A DNA stretch of 64,000 bases, from the NCBI RefSeq assembly GCF_027627575.1, contig NZ_CP114065.1, positions 930,001 to 994,000 of the forward strand, read 5' to 3'. Below the pieces are notes generated by a model. That model searched no databases. It was not told the origin of the DNA and saw nothing but the letters and a program-made list of their open reading frames with translations. The first letter of the stretch is position 1. Each line of letters begins with the position of its first letter. This document shows, in pieces, positions 15,312 through 24,758 of the stretch. The translations under genes and the position numbers were made by a program. The DNA comes from Kribbella sp. CA-293567. Its GTDB lineage: Bacteria > Actinomycetota > Actinomycetes > Propionibacteriales > Kribbellaceae.

Positions 15312-17885
15312 CTAGGCCAGTTCGAGCTCGGTCGGCGAGCTCTGCGCGATCTCGCCGTACGTCGTGGTCCGCTGCCGGGCCGGGCGTCCCGCGGCGGTCG
15401 CCATCTGGGTGAGCTCCTCGATCGACTTGCGCGAACCGTGCTGGGAGCCGGCCATCCGGCTGATCGTCTCCTCCATCAGCGTGCCGCCGATGTCGTTCAC
15501 GCCGCCGTTGAGGACCGCGACGCACCCGTCGGTGCCGAGCTTCACCCAGGAGCACTGGATGTTGTCGATCCGGCCGTGCAGCATGATCCGCGACATCGCG
15601 TGCACCGCGCGGTTCTCGTCGTACGTCGGACCCGGGCGGGCCACCCCGGCCAGGTAGATCGGCGAGTTGGTGTGGATGAACGGCAGCAGCACGAACTCGG
15701 TGAAGCCGCCGGTCCGGTCCTGCACCTCGGCGATCGTGCGCAGGTGCTGGACCCAGTGGTGCGGTGCGTCCACGTGGCCGTACATCATCGTCGAGCTGGA
15801 CGGCAGACCCACCTGGTGCGCGGTCGTGATCACCTCGATCCAGCTTGCCGTCGGCAACTTTCCCTTGGTCAGGATCCAGCGCACGTCGTCGTCCAGGATC
15901 TCCGCCGCGGTGCCCGGGATGCTGTCCAGGCCGGCCTCCTTGACCGAGATCAGGAAGTCCTCGATCGACAGGCCGGTGCGGACCGAGCCGTTGACGATCT
16001 CCATCGGCGAGTAGGCGTGGACGTGCATCCGCGGGACCCGGTCCTTGATCGCCCGGACCAGGTCCGCGTACGCCGTACCGGGCAGGTCGGGGTGGATGCC
16101 GCCCTGCATGCAGACCTCGGTGGCGCCGATCACCCAGGCCTCTTCGGCCCGCTGGGCGACCTCGTCCATCGAGAGCGAGTAGGCGTCCGCGTCGGTCCGG
16201 CGCTGGGCGAACGCGCAGAACCGGCAGCCGGTGTAACAGACGTTGGTGAAGTTGATGTTGCGGTTCACCACGTAGGTGACGTCGTCGCCGACGGTCGCCT
16301 TGCGCAGGTCGTCGGCGATCCGGGCCAAGTGGTCGAGGGCCGGACCCGTTGCCGTCATCAACGTCAACGCCTGAGCGTCCGACAAGCCGGCGGGATCCCG
16401 CTCCGCGGCAGCCAGCGCCGCCTTGGTCTCAGCAGCGATCCGCTCCGGTGCGCTCAAGCCGCCGGCGGCTTCGCCGGCTCGACGAGCGGCGACGTCCTCG
16501 CGCAGTACATCCCAGTCGCCGTACGCCGCGTCGAAGTCCGAGCGGGTCTCCGTGCGCCGTCCCTCGGTGTCGATCGCGGTGTGCAGGTCGGTACGGCCGA
16601 CGCTGTCCCAGCCGCCGTCAGGCTCCTGCCAGGGAAGGCCCTTCGGGTACGCGTCCTCGTTCGCCAGCCCGGTCTCGGGGTCGACGAGCGCCTCGACGTG
16701 GGAGATCAGCCGCGGGTCGAGCCAGGGTTCCCGCAGGTACTCCGGGTGCGCGGTCAGCCTTTCGCGCAAGGTGAATCCGGCGTCCGCGGTGAGTTTGGCC
16801 AGGTCGTCGATCTGCGGCCACGGGCGCTCGGGGTTCACGTGGTCGGGGGTCAGCGGCGAGACGCCGCCGAAGTCGTCGACGCCGGCGTCGAGCAGCAGCC
16901 GGGCCTCGGCGAGGTCGACCAGGTTCGGCGGGGCCTGGACCCGCATCCGCGGACCGAGCACGATCCGGGTGGCGGCGATCGCGGCCAGCCACTCGTCCAG
17001 CGGGACGTCGGCGTCGTTGCGCATCGCGGTGTCCGGCTTCACCCGGAAGCCCTGGATGATGACCTCCTGGATGCCGCCGTACTGGCGGGCGATCCGGCGC
17101 AGCGCGAAGATCGAGTCGGCGCGCTCGGTCAGGTTCTCGCCGATGCCGATCAGCAGGCCGGTGGTGAACGGCACGTTGGAGCGGCCGGCGTCCTCCAGCA
17201 CCCGGAGCCGGAGGTCGGGATCCTTGTCGGGCGAGCCGTAGTGCGGCTGGCCCTTCTCCTCGAACAGCCGGCGCGAGGTGGTCTCGAGCATCATGCCCAT
17301 GCTCGGCGCCACCGGCTTCAGCCGCTGCAGGTTCTGCCAGGACATGACGCCGGGGTTCAGGTGCGGCAGCAGGCCGGTCTCCTCGAGCACCCGGATCGAC
17401 ATCGCCCGCACATAGTCCAGGGTGCTGTCGTAGCCGGCCTCTTCGAGCCACTTCCTGGCGGCGTCCCAGCGATCCTCGGGAGCGTCGCCGAGTGTGAAGA
17501 GCGCTTCCTTGCAGCCGAGGGCGGCGCCCTGGCGGGCGATCTCCAGGACCTCGTCGGGGCTCAGGTACGGCGAGTGCACGCGACCGGGTGTGGTCGCGAA
17601 CGTGCAGTAGTGACAGCGGTCCCGGCACAACCGGGTCAGCGGGATGAAGACCTTCTTGGAGTAGGTGATGATCCCGCTCCGGCCGGCGTCGGCCAGCCCC
17701 TGGTCGCGGACCCGGGCGGCGGTCGACATCAGCTGCTCGAGGGCGGGGCCCGAGGCCGACAGCAGTACTTCGACCTCGGCCGGGTCGAGCGTCTTGCCGT
17801 CGTCGGCCCGCTTCAGCGCGCGCCGCAGGGCGGTGCTGATCGGAGCGTTCGGGGGAGTGGCTGGGGGCTGTCCGGAAGCAGTCAC
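15312..17885 (-). CDS. fbiC: 7,8-didemethyl-8-hydroxy-5-deazariboflavin (FO) synthase, CofG-CofH fusion
   Basis: Bifunctional radical SAM enzyme of 857 residues that makes FO, the chromophore of coenzyme F420, from tyrosine and a ribityl-uracil. Two [4Fe-4S] motifs are visible: Cys87-Cys91-Cys94 (CRDRCHYC) in the CofG half and Cys550-Cys554-Cys557 (CYTGCRFC) in the CofH half. The length matches actinobacterial FbiC fusions. Start is GTG at 17885; no better upstream start is seen. It stands alone on this strand. Its presence shows the organism makes F420. Confidence 0.96.
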   Translation of the reverse strand: MTASGQPPATPPNAPISTALRRALKRADDGKTLDPAEVEVLLSASGPALEQLMSTAARVRDQGLADAGRSGIITYSKKVFIPLTRLCRDRCHYCTFATTPGRVHSPYLSPDEVLEIARQGAALGCKEALFTLGDAPEDRWDAARKWLEEAGYDSTLDYVRAMSIRVLEETGLLPHLNPGVMSWQNLQRLKPVAPSMGMMLETTSRRLFEEKGQPHYGSPDKDPDLRLRVLEDAGRSNVPFTTGLLIGIGENLTERADSIFALRRIARQYGGIQEVIIQGFRVKPDTAMRNDADVPLDEWLAAIAATRIVLGPRMRVQAPPNLVDLAEARLLLDAGVDDFGGVSPLTPDHVNPERPWPQIDDLAKLTADAGFTLRERLTAHPEYLREPWLDPRLISHVEALVDPETGLANEDAYPKGLPWQEPDGGWDSVGRTDLHTAIDTEGRRTETRSDFDAAYGDWDVLREDVAARRAGEAAGGLSAPERIAAETKAALAAAERDPAGLSDAQALTLMTATGPALDHLARIADDLRKATVGDDVTYVVNRNINFTNVCYTGCRFCAFAQRRTDADAYSLSMDEVAQRAEEAWVIGATEVCMQGGIHPDLPGTAYADLVRAIKDRVPRMHVHAYSPMEIVNGSVRTGLSIEDFLISVKEAGLDSIPGTAAEILDDDVRWILTKGKLPTASWIEVITTAHQVGLPSSSTMMYGHVDAPHHWVQHLRTIAEVQDRTGGFTEFVLLPFIHTNSPIYLAGVARPGPTYDENRAVHAMSRIMLHGRIDNIQCSWVKLGTDGCVAVLNGGVNDIGGTLMEETISRMAGSQHGSRKSIEELTQMATAAGRPARQRTTTYGEIAQSSPTELELA

Positions 17886-17944
17886 GACTAGAAGCGTAGG
17901 CGGCCTCCGGAGTGGATCCAGCCGATTTCCGGGGTCAAAAACAA

Positions 17945-17962
17945 TCAGTACGTCTGTCCTGA
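17945..17962. promoter_or_regulatory. Imperfect palindrome upstream of TetR gene
   Basis: TCAGTACGTCTGTCCTGA has matching ends (TCAG/CTGA and AC/GT) around a central spacer, the layout of many TetR operators. It lies 35 bases upstream of the TetR start and between the divergent fbiC and TetR genes. Probable autoregulatory site; not proven. Confidence 0.45.
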
Positions 17963-17997
17963 TACCGTCGTGCGCCAGGGCGGCGGAGAGGCTCGCG

Positions 17998-18537
17998 ATG
18001 GTGGACGGGCGGCGGGTGCGCGGCGAGGCGCGGCGGGTGGTGTTGCTGACGGCAACACTCGCGGTGATCGAGCGGGACGGCGTCGCAGGAGTGAGTCACC
18101 GGGCGGTGGCCGCGGAGGCGGGGGTCTCGCTGGCGTCGACGACGTACCACTTCACCTCGCTGGACCAGCTGCTGGTGGCCGCGCTGACCTGGGCGGCCGA
18201 GGATCTCGCCGCTGAACTGCACGAACGGGTGACCGAGATGGGTGCGCGACCGGCCGACGAGCTGGCCCGGTTGATCGAGCACTGCCTGGTCTATCGCCGC
18301 GGCCGCACGCTGGCGGAGTACGAGCTCTGCCTGCTGGCTGCCCGGCGTCCGGCGCTGCGGGAGGCAGCGGCCGCCTGGCTGGAGCCGCTCACCCAGATCG
18401 CGCGCAACTTCACCACCGATCCGCAGAAGGCCAGCCTGCTGGTGGCGGCGCTGGACGGCATCCTCCTGCAGTCTTTGATCGGCGCCCGGACCTACGACCA
18501 ACAGGACTTCACGGCCCTGCTGGCCCACCTCAGGTAG
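17998..18537 (+). CDS. TetR-family transcriptional regulator
   Basis: Regulator of 179 residues. The N-terminal helix-turn-helix is clear ([32 protein letters not shown]), and the C-terminal ligand-binding half is short and helical. ATG at 17998 has CGGAGAGG upstream; longer in-frame extensions run into the fbiC region. It is followed by a permease gene on the same strand, 63 bases away, with a palindromic site between them, so it probably controls that permease. Ligand unknown. Confidence 0.88.
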   Translation: MVDGRRVRGEARRVVLLTATLAVIERDGVAGVSHRAVAAEAGVSLASTTYHFTSLDQLLVAALTWAAEDLAAELHERVTEMGARPADELARLIEHCLVYRRGRTLAEYELCLLAARRPALREAAAAWLEPLTQIARNFTTDPQKASLLVAALDGILLQSLIGARTYDQQDFTALLAHLR

Positions 18538-18574
18538 CGCTCGCGCTACCGCAGACGGGCTTGTGAGGTAGCGC
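18533..18574. promoter_or_regulatory. Palindrome and third half-site between TetR and permease genes
   Basis: GGTAGCGC-TC-GCGCTACC (18533-18550) is a perfect palindrome with a 2-base centre, and GGTAGCGC recurs as a direct half-site at 18567-18574. It starts at the TetR stop codon and lies just before the permease start. A likely operator for the TetR protein. Confidence 0.5.
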
Positions 18575-18600
18575 GCCGGGCGCGGTCCGGCTGTTGGCTG

Positions 18601-20481
18601 GTGGGCATGCTGAGGATGTCTGTAGGCGCAGTCCGGGACCGGTGGCAGATGTTCGCCGGCGCTGTGGTCGCGGTGGCGCTCGGGGTCGGGCTGGTGCAGT
18701 CGTCGCTGCAGGTGATGGCGGCGACCGGGCAACCGCAATTGCCCGCTGGACTCTCTGGGGTCGAGCGGGCACGCATCCGGGACGGCTACGCGGGTGCTGC
18801 CACTCTGCTCGGCATGACGGTGATGCTTGCGGTGTTCCTGACCGTGTTCATCGTCAGTACGACGTTCGGCTTCACTGTGGTGCAGCGGCGCCGGGAACTC
18901 GCGTTGCTCCGGCTGGTCGGAGCGCAACGGGGGAGCCTGCGGCTGATGCTGCTCGGTGAGGCCGCGTTGCTCGGAGTACTGGGCACCGCTGCCGGCGTAC
19001 CGATCGGCGTGCTTGGCACCTACGCGCAGTCCGAACTGCTCATGTCGTTGGGGATGCTGCCTTTCTGGTTCCATGCACCATGGGATCCTGGCGCCCTGTA
19101 CGCCGCTGCGATCGTCGGCGTGAGCACCGCCTTGGTCGGCGTCTTCGCAGCAGCCTGGCGAGCTTCACGGATCACCGCGTTGGAGGCGTTGTCGGATCTT
19201 CCCGGAAGCCGGCCGGTGATGACCGGGTGGCGGTGGTTCTGGGGCTTGTCAGCCACCGGGTTCACCGTCCTGCTGGTGATCGTGGGGCAGGCGGCGGGCG
19301 ATCTCGTCGCGGGACTGATGATCGCGTTGCTGGTGATGGTCAGCGGTTCGGTCGCGTTGAGCCAGTTGAGTCCGATCGCCGTTCCCTGGGTGGGGCGCCT
19401 TCCGGCGTTGGTCCTGCGCGGCAGTCTGGTCGCGGATCTTGCTCGTAGCAACGTTCTCCATGCCGTACGGCGCAGCTCCGCGACCGCGGCTCCGCTGATC
19501 GTGCTGGTCGGTCTCCTGGTCGGTCTGTGGGGCACCTTCGGCTCGCTCGCCAAGGCTGTCGGTGAGGAGCAACGGCAACTCGTCACGGCCGACCTGGTGG
19601 TGGGAGGCCCGGTTGCTCCGGCGGCGGACATCGCGGTCGCGTCGCGGCAGACCACCGTGCCGATCACCGTTCGGCGCAAGGGTTCCACGGTGTACTCCGA
19701 AGCGATCGGCATCGACCCGGCCGCGTGGCAGCAGACCCACAAGCTCCGGCCGCGCAAGGGATCGCTGGACCGGCTCACCGGCTCGACGATCGCGATCGGA
19801 CCGGGGATGAGCACTGACGGGTACAAGCTCGGATCGGTGCTCACGGCCACCATCGGCAAACGGGTGACCAAGCTGACGGTGGTTGCCGTCCTGCCTGAGA
19901 CGCTGGACGTCGGCGACAACTTCTACCTTCCCCACGCGTTGACGCCGGCGGGCCGCACGGAGACTCTCGTCAAGGTTGCTGACGGCAATGATCGCGCCGC
20001 GGTCGCGCGGCGTCTGGGTGGCACGGCGCAGTCGATCGCCGACTGGGCGGAAGACCGCGGCAAGGCCCAGCAGAGCGGCAACACGGGAATCTTCGCGGTC
20101 CTGATGGGGCTGGCGGGCGTCTACGCCGCGGTCGCGGTGGTGAACGCGATCGTGATGGCGGCAGCGGACCGGCGTCGCGAGTTCGCACTCGCCAGGATGG
20201 CCGGCTTGACCAGAGCCCAAGTGGTTCTGGTGGCGCTGGTCGAGTCGCTGACCGTCGTCCTGATCGGCGTACTCCTCGGGTGCGTGGTCGCGGCGGCCGC
20301 ACTGGCCGGCGTCGCCTCCGGTACGGCGAACACCTACGGCGTCGTCGTCCTTGCCGTTCCCTGGCGGCTGATCGCCCTCATCCTGGCCGGGGCGCTCGTC
20401 GTCGTCGGCGCGACAGCGGCCGGTACGGCGTGGACGGCGACCCGGGTGCGCCCGATCTCCTTGCTAGGCGGGCGGGAGTGA
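18601..20481 (+). CDS. FtsX-type ABC permease
   Basis: Membrane protein of about 626 residues with two FtsX/MacB-like domains, each with three late hydrophobic helices, joined by a large extracellular segment (about 320-490). The RRRELALLRLVGAQRGSLRLM and RRREFALARMAGLTRAQVVLV segments are the coupling motifs of this class. I use GTG at 18601; the ATG at 18607 is equally possible and no strong ribosome site decides. Such permeases normally sit beside their ATPase, but no ATPase gene is adjacent here. Its last 18 bases overlap the convergent DUF2867 gene. Export of a lipid, peptide or antibiotic is typical for the family; substrate unknown. Confidence 0.87.
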   Translation: MGMLRMSVGAVRDRWQMFAGAVVAVALGVGLVQSSLQVMAATGQPQLPAGLSGVERARIRDGYAGAATLLGMTVMLAVFLTVFIVSTTFGFTVVQRRRELALLRLVGAQRGSLRLMLLGEAALLGVLGTAAGVPIGVLGTYAQSELLMSLGMLPFWFHAPWDPGALYAAAIVGVSTALVGVFAAAWRASRITALEALSDLPGSRPVMTGWRWFWGLSATGFTVLLVIVGQAAGDLVAGLMIALLVMVSGSVALSQLSPIAVPWVGRLPALVLRGSLVADLARSNVLHAVRRSSATAAPLIVLVGLLVGLWGTFGSLAKAVGEEQRQLVTADLVVGGPVAPAADIAVASRQTTVPITVRRKGSTVYSEAIGIDPAAWQQTHKLRPRKGSLDRLTGSTIAIGPGMSTDGYKLGSVLTATIGKRVTKLTVVAVLPETLDVGDNFYLPHALTPAGRTETLVKVADGNDRAAVARRLGGTAQSIADWAEDRGKAQQSGNTGIFAVLMGLAGVYAAVAVVNAIVMAAADRRREFALARMAGLTRAQVVLVALVESLTVVLIGVLLGCVVAAAALAGVASGTANTYGVVVLAVPWRLIALILAGALVVVGATAAGTAWTATRVRPISLLGGRE

Positions 20482-20973
20482 TCCGCGCACGCCCGAGCGG
20501 CACATGACTCGCACGACGATGTGGTGGAAGGGGCGGATCAGCTCGAAGTACAGCCGGCCTGCCTTGCGCAGGTAGCGCACGAGGGTGACGACCTTGAACC
20601 GGCGTACCGGTCCGGAGTCGTCCACGATGATCGCCAGGTGGGCGACCAGATGGTTGTCGGTGACCTCGAGGAGGAGATAGTGCTCCTCCTCGCCGCGCAG
20701 TACTGTGAAGAACGAGAGCGGTTCGCCCGGAGTGAAGGGGACCTCCTCGGGGCGGAGCTTCGTCTTCGCCGGCATGCCGGCCATCTCCAGGCGCAGCAGC
20801 CGGGCGATCGGTACCCGGATGGCGAAGAGCGCCCGGCCAGGCACGGAGCCGTTGCCGAGGGCGCCGGCGACGAACTGGCGCAGGGTGACGGCGCCGGTGA
20901 CGGTCTTCACGTCGATGACGTCGGCCGTCGGAAGCAGGTCGGTCAGTTCGGGCAGGTCGGTGGGGGCCGGCAT
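20464..20973 (-). CDS. DUF2867 family protein
   Basis: Protein of 169 residues resembling the DUF2867 family. The block TVLRGEEEHYLLLEVTDNHLVAHLAI and the end YFELIRPFHHIVVRVMCR are typical. The fold is thought to resemble ligand-binding START/SRPBCC-like barrels, but function is unknown. ATG at 20973 has AAGGAG at good spacing. It follows the TetR gene by 13 bases and is probably controlled by it. Confidence 0.75.
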   Translation of the reverse strand: MPAPTDLPELTDLLPTADVIDVKTVTGAVTLRQFVAGALGNGSVPGRALFAIRVPIARLLRLEMAGMPAKTKLRPEEVPFTPGEPLSFFTVLRGEEEHYLLLEVTDNHLVAHLAIIVDDSGPVRRFKVVTLVRYLRKAGRLYFELIRPFHHIVVRVMCRSGVRGSLPPA

Positions 20974-20986
20974 CGGTGGCTCCTTC

Positions 20987-21538
20987 TCAGCTGAGGAACG
21001 GTTCGCCGGTCGCCAGGGTCAGCGTGGTGGCGTAGAGGGCGCGCAACTCGGCGCCTGGGACCGGTGGGACGATCTGCTCGGCGCCGATCAGGATCAGATA
21101 GAGCAGCCGGGCCAGGTGATCGGGTTCCTTCATCGAGCTGATCCCACGGCAGAGCTCTTGCAGATAAGCGATTCTGGCCTGATCGACGCGCTCCTGCGCC
21201 GCCCGTGCCTCGGGATCCTGCAGAGCCCACGCCCGTACTGCGATCTCGAGGCGGACGCTGTCGGCGTCGGCCAGCACCAGCTCCATCAACTCGGTCAGCT
21301 TGGTCGCGGCATCGGCCTCGGGCCGCCGCTCGACCGTGTCGATCAGCCGGGTGGTGAAGCTGTTCTCGAAGTGCTCGAGCAGGGCGGTCCGGAAACCGCC
21401 GGTGCCCTTGAAGTGGTGGTAGTAGGAGCCCTTGCTCAATCCCAGCTCGGTCGTCAGCCGCTCGATCGTCAACGCGGGCGAGCCCTCGTCGGCCAGCACC
21501 TTCAGCCCGGCGTCGAGCCAGTCGATCTTCGTCACCAT
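20987..21538 (-). CDS. TetR-family transcriptional regulator
   Basis: Regulator of 183 residues with the N-terminal helix-turn-helix ALTIERLTTELGLSKGSYYHHFKGTGGFRTAL and a TetR-like helical C-terminus. ATG at 21538. A perfect palindrome (21549-21572) lies directly upstream, covering the likely promoter, so autoregulation is expected. Co-transcribed with the DUF2867 gene. Ligand unknown. Confidence 0.9.
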   Translation of the reverse strand: MVTKIDWLDAGLKVLADEGSPALTIERLTTELGLSKGSYYHHFKGTGGFRTALLEHFENSFTTRLIDTVERRPEADAATKLTELMELVLADADSVRLEIAVRAWALQDPEARAAQERVDQARIAYLQELCRGISSMKEPDHLARLLYLILIGAEQIVPPVPGAELRALYATTLTLATGEPFLS

Positions 21539-21548
21539 GCGCAGGACC

Positions 21549-21572
21549 GTACCATACTGTTTGGTATGGTAC
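21549..21572. promoter_or_regulatory. Perfect palindromic TetR operator
   Basis: GTACCATAC-TGTTTG-GTATGGTAC: 9-bp arms, 6-base centre, starting 11 bases upstream of the TetR ATG. AT-richer than its surroundings and placed to block RNA polymerase. Between the TetR gene and the LamG gene downstream on the same strand. Confidence 0.75.
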
Positions 21573-21587
21573 GGCTCTCGCGGAGGA

Positions 21588-22454
21588 TCAGGGCACCATC
21601 GCGGTGTGGTGGGCGGCGATCCGGGTGGGCGTGAGTTCCTTGGGGTAGACGGCGAGTTTGCCGATCGCGCCCTGGAAGAAGGAGCCGAGGTCGCGGGTAC
21701 CGGCGCGGAAGGGGGCGGAGCCGCGGGCCGGCACGATGATCTGCCCCTGGATGCTCAGGTCGTCCTGGTCGCGCAGTACGCCGTCGCGGTAGATCTTGGT
21801 GTAGCCGTTGGGGTAGGTGGTGCTCTTCGTGGCGGCGTTGATGACCAGGACGTAGTGGATCCACGTTCCGGCCGCGACCGGGTCCTGGAAGTACGAGCCG
21901 GCGCCGAGGCCGCCGGTGAGGTTGAACGAGTAGCCGGAGATCCGGTTGGGGCGGTTCTCGGTGTTGGTCCGGGAGTACATCCGGGACACGTACTCGTGCT
22001 GTCCGGCCTCGCCTTTGCCCATCCAGTGCACGTAGCCGCTGCCTTGCTGGTTCGGGAACTCGAGGGCGTCCGGCCTCATCCAGGCTTCCAGCGTGAAGAC
22101 TCCTGTGGTGGCAGGGCTGAGGGCCGCGTGGTCCGCCACTTGGAAGTAGCCGGTGGCGCCGTCGAAGGCGGTGGCCGCGTCGCCGTTCGGGAGGGTCGTC
22201 GTACTCCGCGTGCCGGCGTAACTGCCGGTCAGTCCGGATACCTGGCCGAGAGAGGCCTCCGTCCCGCCGCCTGGCTGAGCCAGTCTCCAGTAGGCGGCCG
22301 GTGAGTCCTGGAGTACGACGCCGTCGTAGTTGCAGGGACCGCGGCGGGCGGCGGCGGTCAGTGGCATGGTCAGTGGCGCGGTCAGTGCTGCCAGGGCTGT
22401 CGTGGCCCCTGCAGCGAGCAGGGTCCGGCGGCTGATGGGCGGTGAACTGAACAT
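21588..22454 (-). CDS. Secreted LamG/concanavalin A-like domain protein
   Basis: Protein of 288 residues with a twin-arginine signal (SRRTLLAAGATTALAALTAP, about 8-35) and one LamG-type jelly-roll domain: DSPAAYWRL, FTLEAWMRP and FFQGAIGKLAVYPKELTP are hallmark blocks. Such domains bind carbohydrate or protein on the outside of the cell. It has no catalytic domain. ATG at 22454 follows AAGGGGA. A perfect LacI operator lies 32 bases upstream, the same motif as in front of the sugar transporter operon, so it is probably co-regulated by the neighbouring LacI protein. Confidence 0.82.
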   Translation of the reverse strand: MFSSPPISRRTLLAAGATTALAALTAPLTMPLTAAARRGPCNYDGVVLQDSPAAYWRLAQPGGGTEASLGQVSGLTGSYAGTRSTTTLPNGDAATAFDGATGYFQVADHAALSPATTGVFTLEAWMRPDALEFPNQQGSGYVHWMGKGEAGQHEYVSRMYSRTNTENRPNRISGYSFNLTGGLGAGSYFQDPVAAGTWIHYVLVINAATKSTTYPNGYTKIYRDGVLRDQDDLSIQGQIIVPARGSAPFRAGTRDLGSFFQGAIGKLAVYPKELTPTRIAAHHTAMVP

Positions 22455-22485
22455 GCGATCCCCTTTTCCTTCGCGGGTCGACTAT

Positions 22486-22501
22486 GTGCAAACGTTTGCA
22501 C
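22486..22501. promoter_or_regulatory. LacI-type operator (perfect palindrome)
   Basis: GTGCAAACGTTTGCAC is a 16-bp perfect palindrome with the central CG typical of LacI-family sites. It lies between the lacI-like stop and the LamG gene start. Two close relatives (GTGCAAACCTTTGACA, GTGCAAACCTTTGCCA) lie in the divergent promoter region near 27857 and 27954. Confidence 0.75.
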
Positions 22502-22545
22502 GCCAAGGTGAGCGCCAGTGAGGAGAAGGCGCGAGAAAGAGCTGG

Positions 22546-23532
22546 TCAGACGGGCCGGGGTGGAGCGGTCGACCTCCGGCGTACGACGGTGGCCTTGACT
22601 CCGACCGCTTCGTTCGAGCCGGCCTCGTCCAGCAGCCGGCCGATCGCCAGCTGGCCGACCCGGTCGCTCTGCCCGGTGACGGTGGTGAGACCGGGATGGA
22701 CGAGTTCCGAGAGGATGTCGTCGTGGCCGGTGACGCTGACGTCGTCGGGCACCGACTTGCCCGCGCGGCGCAGGCCTTCGACCAGTCCCGCGGCAAGGAC
22801 GTCGTCGAAGGCCATCACCGCGGTCACGCCGAGTTTGAGCACTCTGGCGGCGGCAGCGACGCCGTCCGCGTGGATGCCGGCCGTGGGGTCGAGCCGGACC
22901 AGCTCGACCTCCAGCGCGCGGGCCCGCTCGACAACGGTCCTGGCGCGTTGCTTGTTCGACCAGGATCCGGCCGGGCCGGGCAGGTAGGCGATCCGGCGGT
23001 GTCCCTGCGCGACCAGCTCCTCCAGCAGTTCCCGCAGCGCCGCTCGTGAGTCGGTGGAGACGCTGGGGATGCCTTCGACCACCCGGTTCACCAGGACGAG
23101 CGGGACCAGTTCGCTGACCTCGCGGATGTGGGACGCGCTCATCCTGGGCGCGCACAGGATCACGCCGCGGCTCTGCTGCGCGAACTGCTCGCAGACCTGC
23201 CGCTCCAGGTCGGCGCTGTCGTCGGTGTCGGCGACGAAGATGCCGGTCGCGTGCTGCCGGGACACCTTCTGGGCGGCCTTCAGCAGCGTGGTCATGTAGG
23301 GGTTGGAGATGTCCGGCACGACCAGCCCGATGTTGGGCGACGTCCCGGTGATCAGCGAGCGGGCCATCACGTTCGGGGTGAAGCGCAGCCGGCGAGCGAT
23401 CTCGCGGACCCGGTGTGAGGTCTCCGGCGAGATCCGGCCCGGGCTGGAGAAGACCCGGGAGACCGTCGAGATCGAGACGCCCGCGGCCTCGGCCACGTCC
23501 TTGAGTGTCGCCGGTCGGGCTCGCGCAGTCAT
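22546..23532 (-). CDS. LacI-family transcriptional regulator of sugar locus
   Basis: Repressor of 328 residues. The helix-turn-helix TLKDVAEAAGVSISTVSRVF is at about 8-27, the hinge is near 50-60, and a periplasmic-binding-protein-like ligand domain follows (NIGLVVPDISNPYMTTLL ... VMAFDDVLAAGLVEGLR ... DDVSVTGHDD). ATG at 23532 overlaps the oxidoreductase stop (ATGA). It closes the transporter operon and probably binds the three GTGCAAA operators found at 22486, 27857 and 27954. The inducer is probably the imported amino sugar or its phosphate. Confidence 0.92.
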   Translation of the reverse strand: MTARARPATLKDVAEAAGVSISTVSRVFSSPGRISPETSHRVREIARRLRFTPNVMARSLITGTSPNIGLVVPDISNPYMTTLLKAAQKVSRQHATGIFVADTDDSADLERQVCEQFAQQSRGVILCAPRMSASHIREVSELVPLVLVNRVVEGIPSVSTDSRAALRELLEELVAQGHRRIAYLPGPAGSWSNKQRARTVVERARALEVELVRLDPTAGIHADGVAAAARVLKLGVTAVMAFDDVLAAGLVEGLRRAGKSVPDDVSVTGHDDILSELVHPGLTTVTGQSDRVGQLAIGRLLDEAGSNEAVGVKATVVRRRSTAPPRPV

Positions 23533-24758
23533 CTCGTCTCCTGGTGCACGGACGGCCACGCCAACTCGGGGTGGGACAAGCCGGTGTAGCCCCGAAGGTC
23601 CAGCGGTGGGGTCGGGCAGGCCCAGGCCACGCCCAGTTCGCTGAAGAGACTACCAGCGGCGATGACCCGGTCGACGAGGCCGGACAGGCCCGGCAGGGTC
23701 CGGGTCGAGACGTCGCCGGTTCGGTGTACCTGCCCGAGTCGCGAGATGCCGTGCGGCCGCCCCGCTGCCTCGACGGCCGCGTTGACGATCGCGACGAAGG
23801 GCCGGACCGCAGCGAGATCGATGACGGGATCCGGCCGGCCGTCGAGGTCTTCGACGGCCACCAGCAGCGGCTCGGCCGGTCTGCTGAGCGAAGGCAGGTC
23901 GGCCCGGACGCCGTCGATCACCGTGAAGCCGCGGCCGTCCCGATTGCGGATCATGACGTGGCCTCGCGAGCCGTGCACGGTGACAGCCGGCTCCTGTACG
24001 ACGTCCGCCACGGTGGTCCCGACGGCGAGCACCTCCGGCCCGGACGACGAGCGGACCCGGATGGCGCCGATGTCGTCGCCAGTGATCGAGTGCACCGCGT
24101 AGTGCTCGGCTTGGACCGTCTCGGGTGTCCAGGTGCTGTCGATCCGCCTGGCCAGGGTGAGTGCGGTGTGCACGATGTGCGCGAGTGGGTTGAACAGAGG
24201 CCCGTCGAGAACGGGCTGTCCGTCGGCGAACCAGGAGCCGGCCCAGGCGTTGCGGGCGTAGTAGGCATCGGGGCGGGCGAGACAGCCGTGCGCGGTGATG
24301 CGCGAGACCTCGCCGACCGCTCCGGTGGCGAGCACCGCCTCGAACGCTTCGATCGAGGCGCGCGCGAGCTGGAAGCCGACCTCGGTACGGCGTACCGGGG
24401 TGAGCGCGGTCAGTTCGTCGAGTTGCTGGAGCAGCGGGACCGGCGGCTTCTCGAGGTAGAGGGCGAGGCCGTTGCGCAGTACGGTGCGGGCGATCGGGAA
24501 GTGGGTGTGTGGTGGCGTGGCCACCACTGCGAGGTCGAGATCGCGGCGGTCGAGCGCTTCCTCGACGCTGTGGGTCAGTACCGGATCAGCTCCGGCCGCG
24601 GCGACCAGTTGCCTGGTCTCGGGGGAGAAGTCGAGGTCTACCAGCGCGGCCAGGCGGATCCGGCCGGCGGCGTGCCAGCCGAGCAACTGGTCGAGATGCC
24701 GCCGGCCGTAGCCCGACGTACCGGCCAGCGCGACGGCCGGTGGCCTGGTGGTCGTCAT
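23529..24758 (-). CDS. Gfo/Idh/MocA-family oxidoreductase
   Basis: NAD(P)-dependent sugar oxidoreductase-like protein of 409 residues. The Rossmann start is VALAGTSGYGRRHLDQL, unusual in replacing the GxGxxG tail with GTSGYG. VVATPPHTHFPIARTVLRNGLALYLEKPPVPL matches the EKP motif that carries the family's catalytic Lys. The C-terminal half forms the substrate-binding sheet. ATG at 24758 overlaps the upstream permease stop; the gene stop overlaps the LacI start. Position between sugar permease and repressor suggests it oxidises, reduces or epimerises the imported sugar. Substrate not determinable. Confidence 0.85.
   Translation of the reverse strand: MTTTRPPAVALAGTSGYGRRHLDQLLGWHAAGRIRLAALVDLDFSPETRQLVAAAGADPVLTHSVEEALDRRDLDLAVVATPPHTHFPIARTVLRNGLALYLEKPPVPLLQQLDELTALTPVRRTEVGFQLARASIEAFEAVLATGAVGEVSRITAHGCLARPDAYYARNAWAGSWFADGQPVLDGPLFNPLAHIVHTALTLARRIDSTWTPETVQAEHYAVHSITGDDIGAIRVRSSSGPEVLAVGTTVADVVQEPAVTVHGSRGHVMIRNRDGRGFTVIDGVRADLPSLSRPAEPLLVAVEDLDGRPDPVIDLAAVRPFVAIVNAAVEAAGRPHGISRLGQVHRTGDVSTRTLPGLSGLVDRVIAAGSLFSELGVAWACPTPPLDLRGYTGLSHPELAWPSVHQETR

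Noticed and set aside
14887..15315. 142-codon frame in the non-coding stretch
   Set aside because: No ribosome site, crosses a terminator and the perfect inverted repeat, and its translation resembles no protein.
15297..17891. 864-codon plus-strand frame opposite fbiC
   Set aside because: Shadow of the fbiC gene; Arg/His/Asp-rich translation with no motifs.
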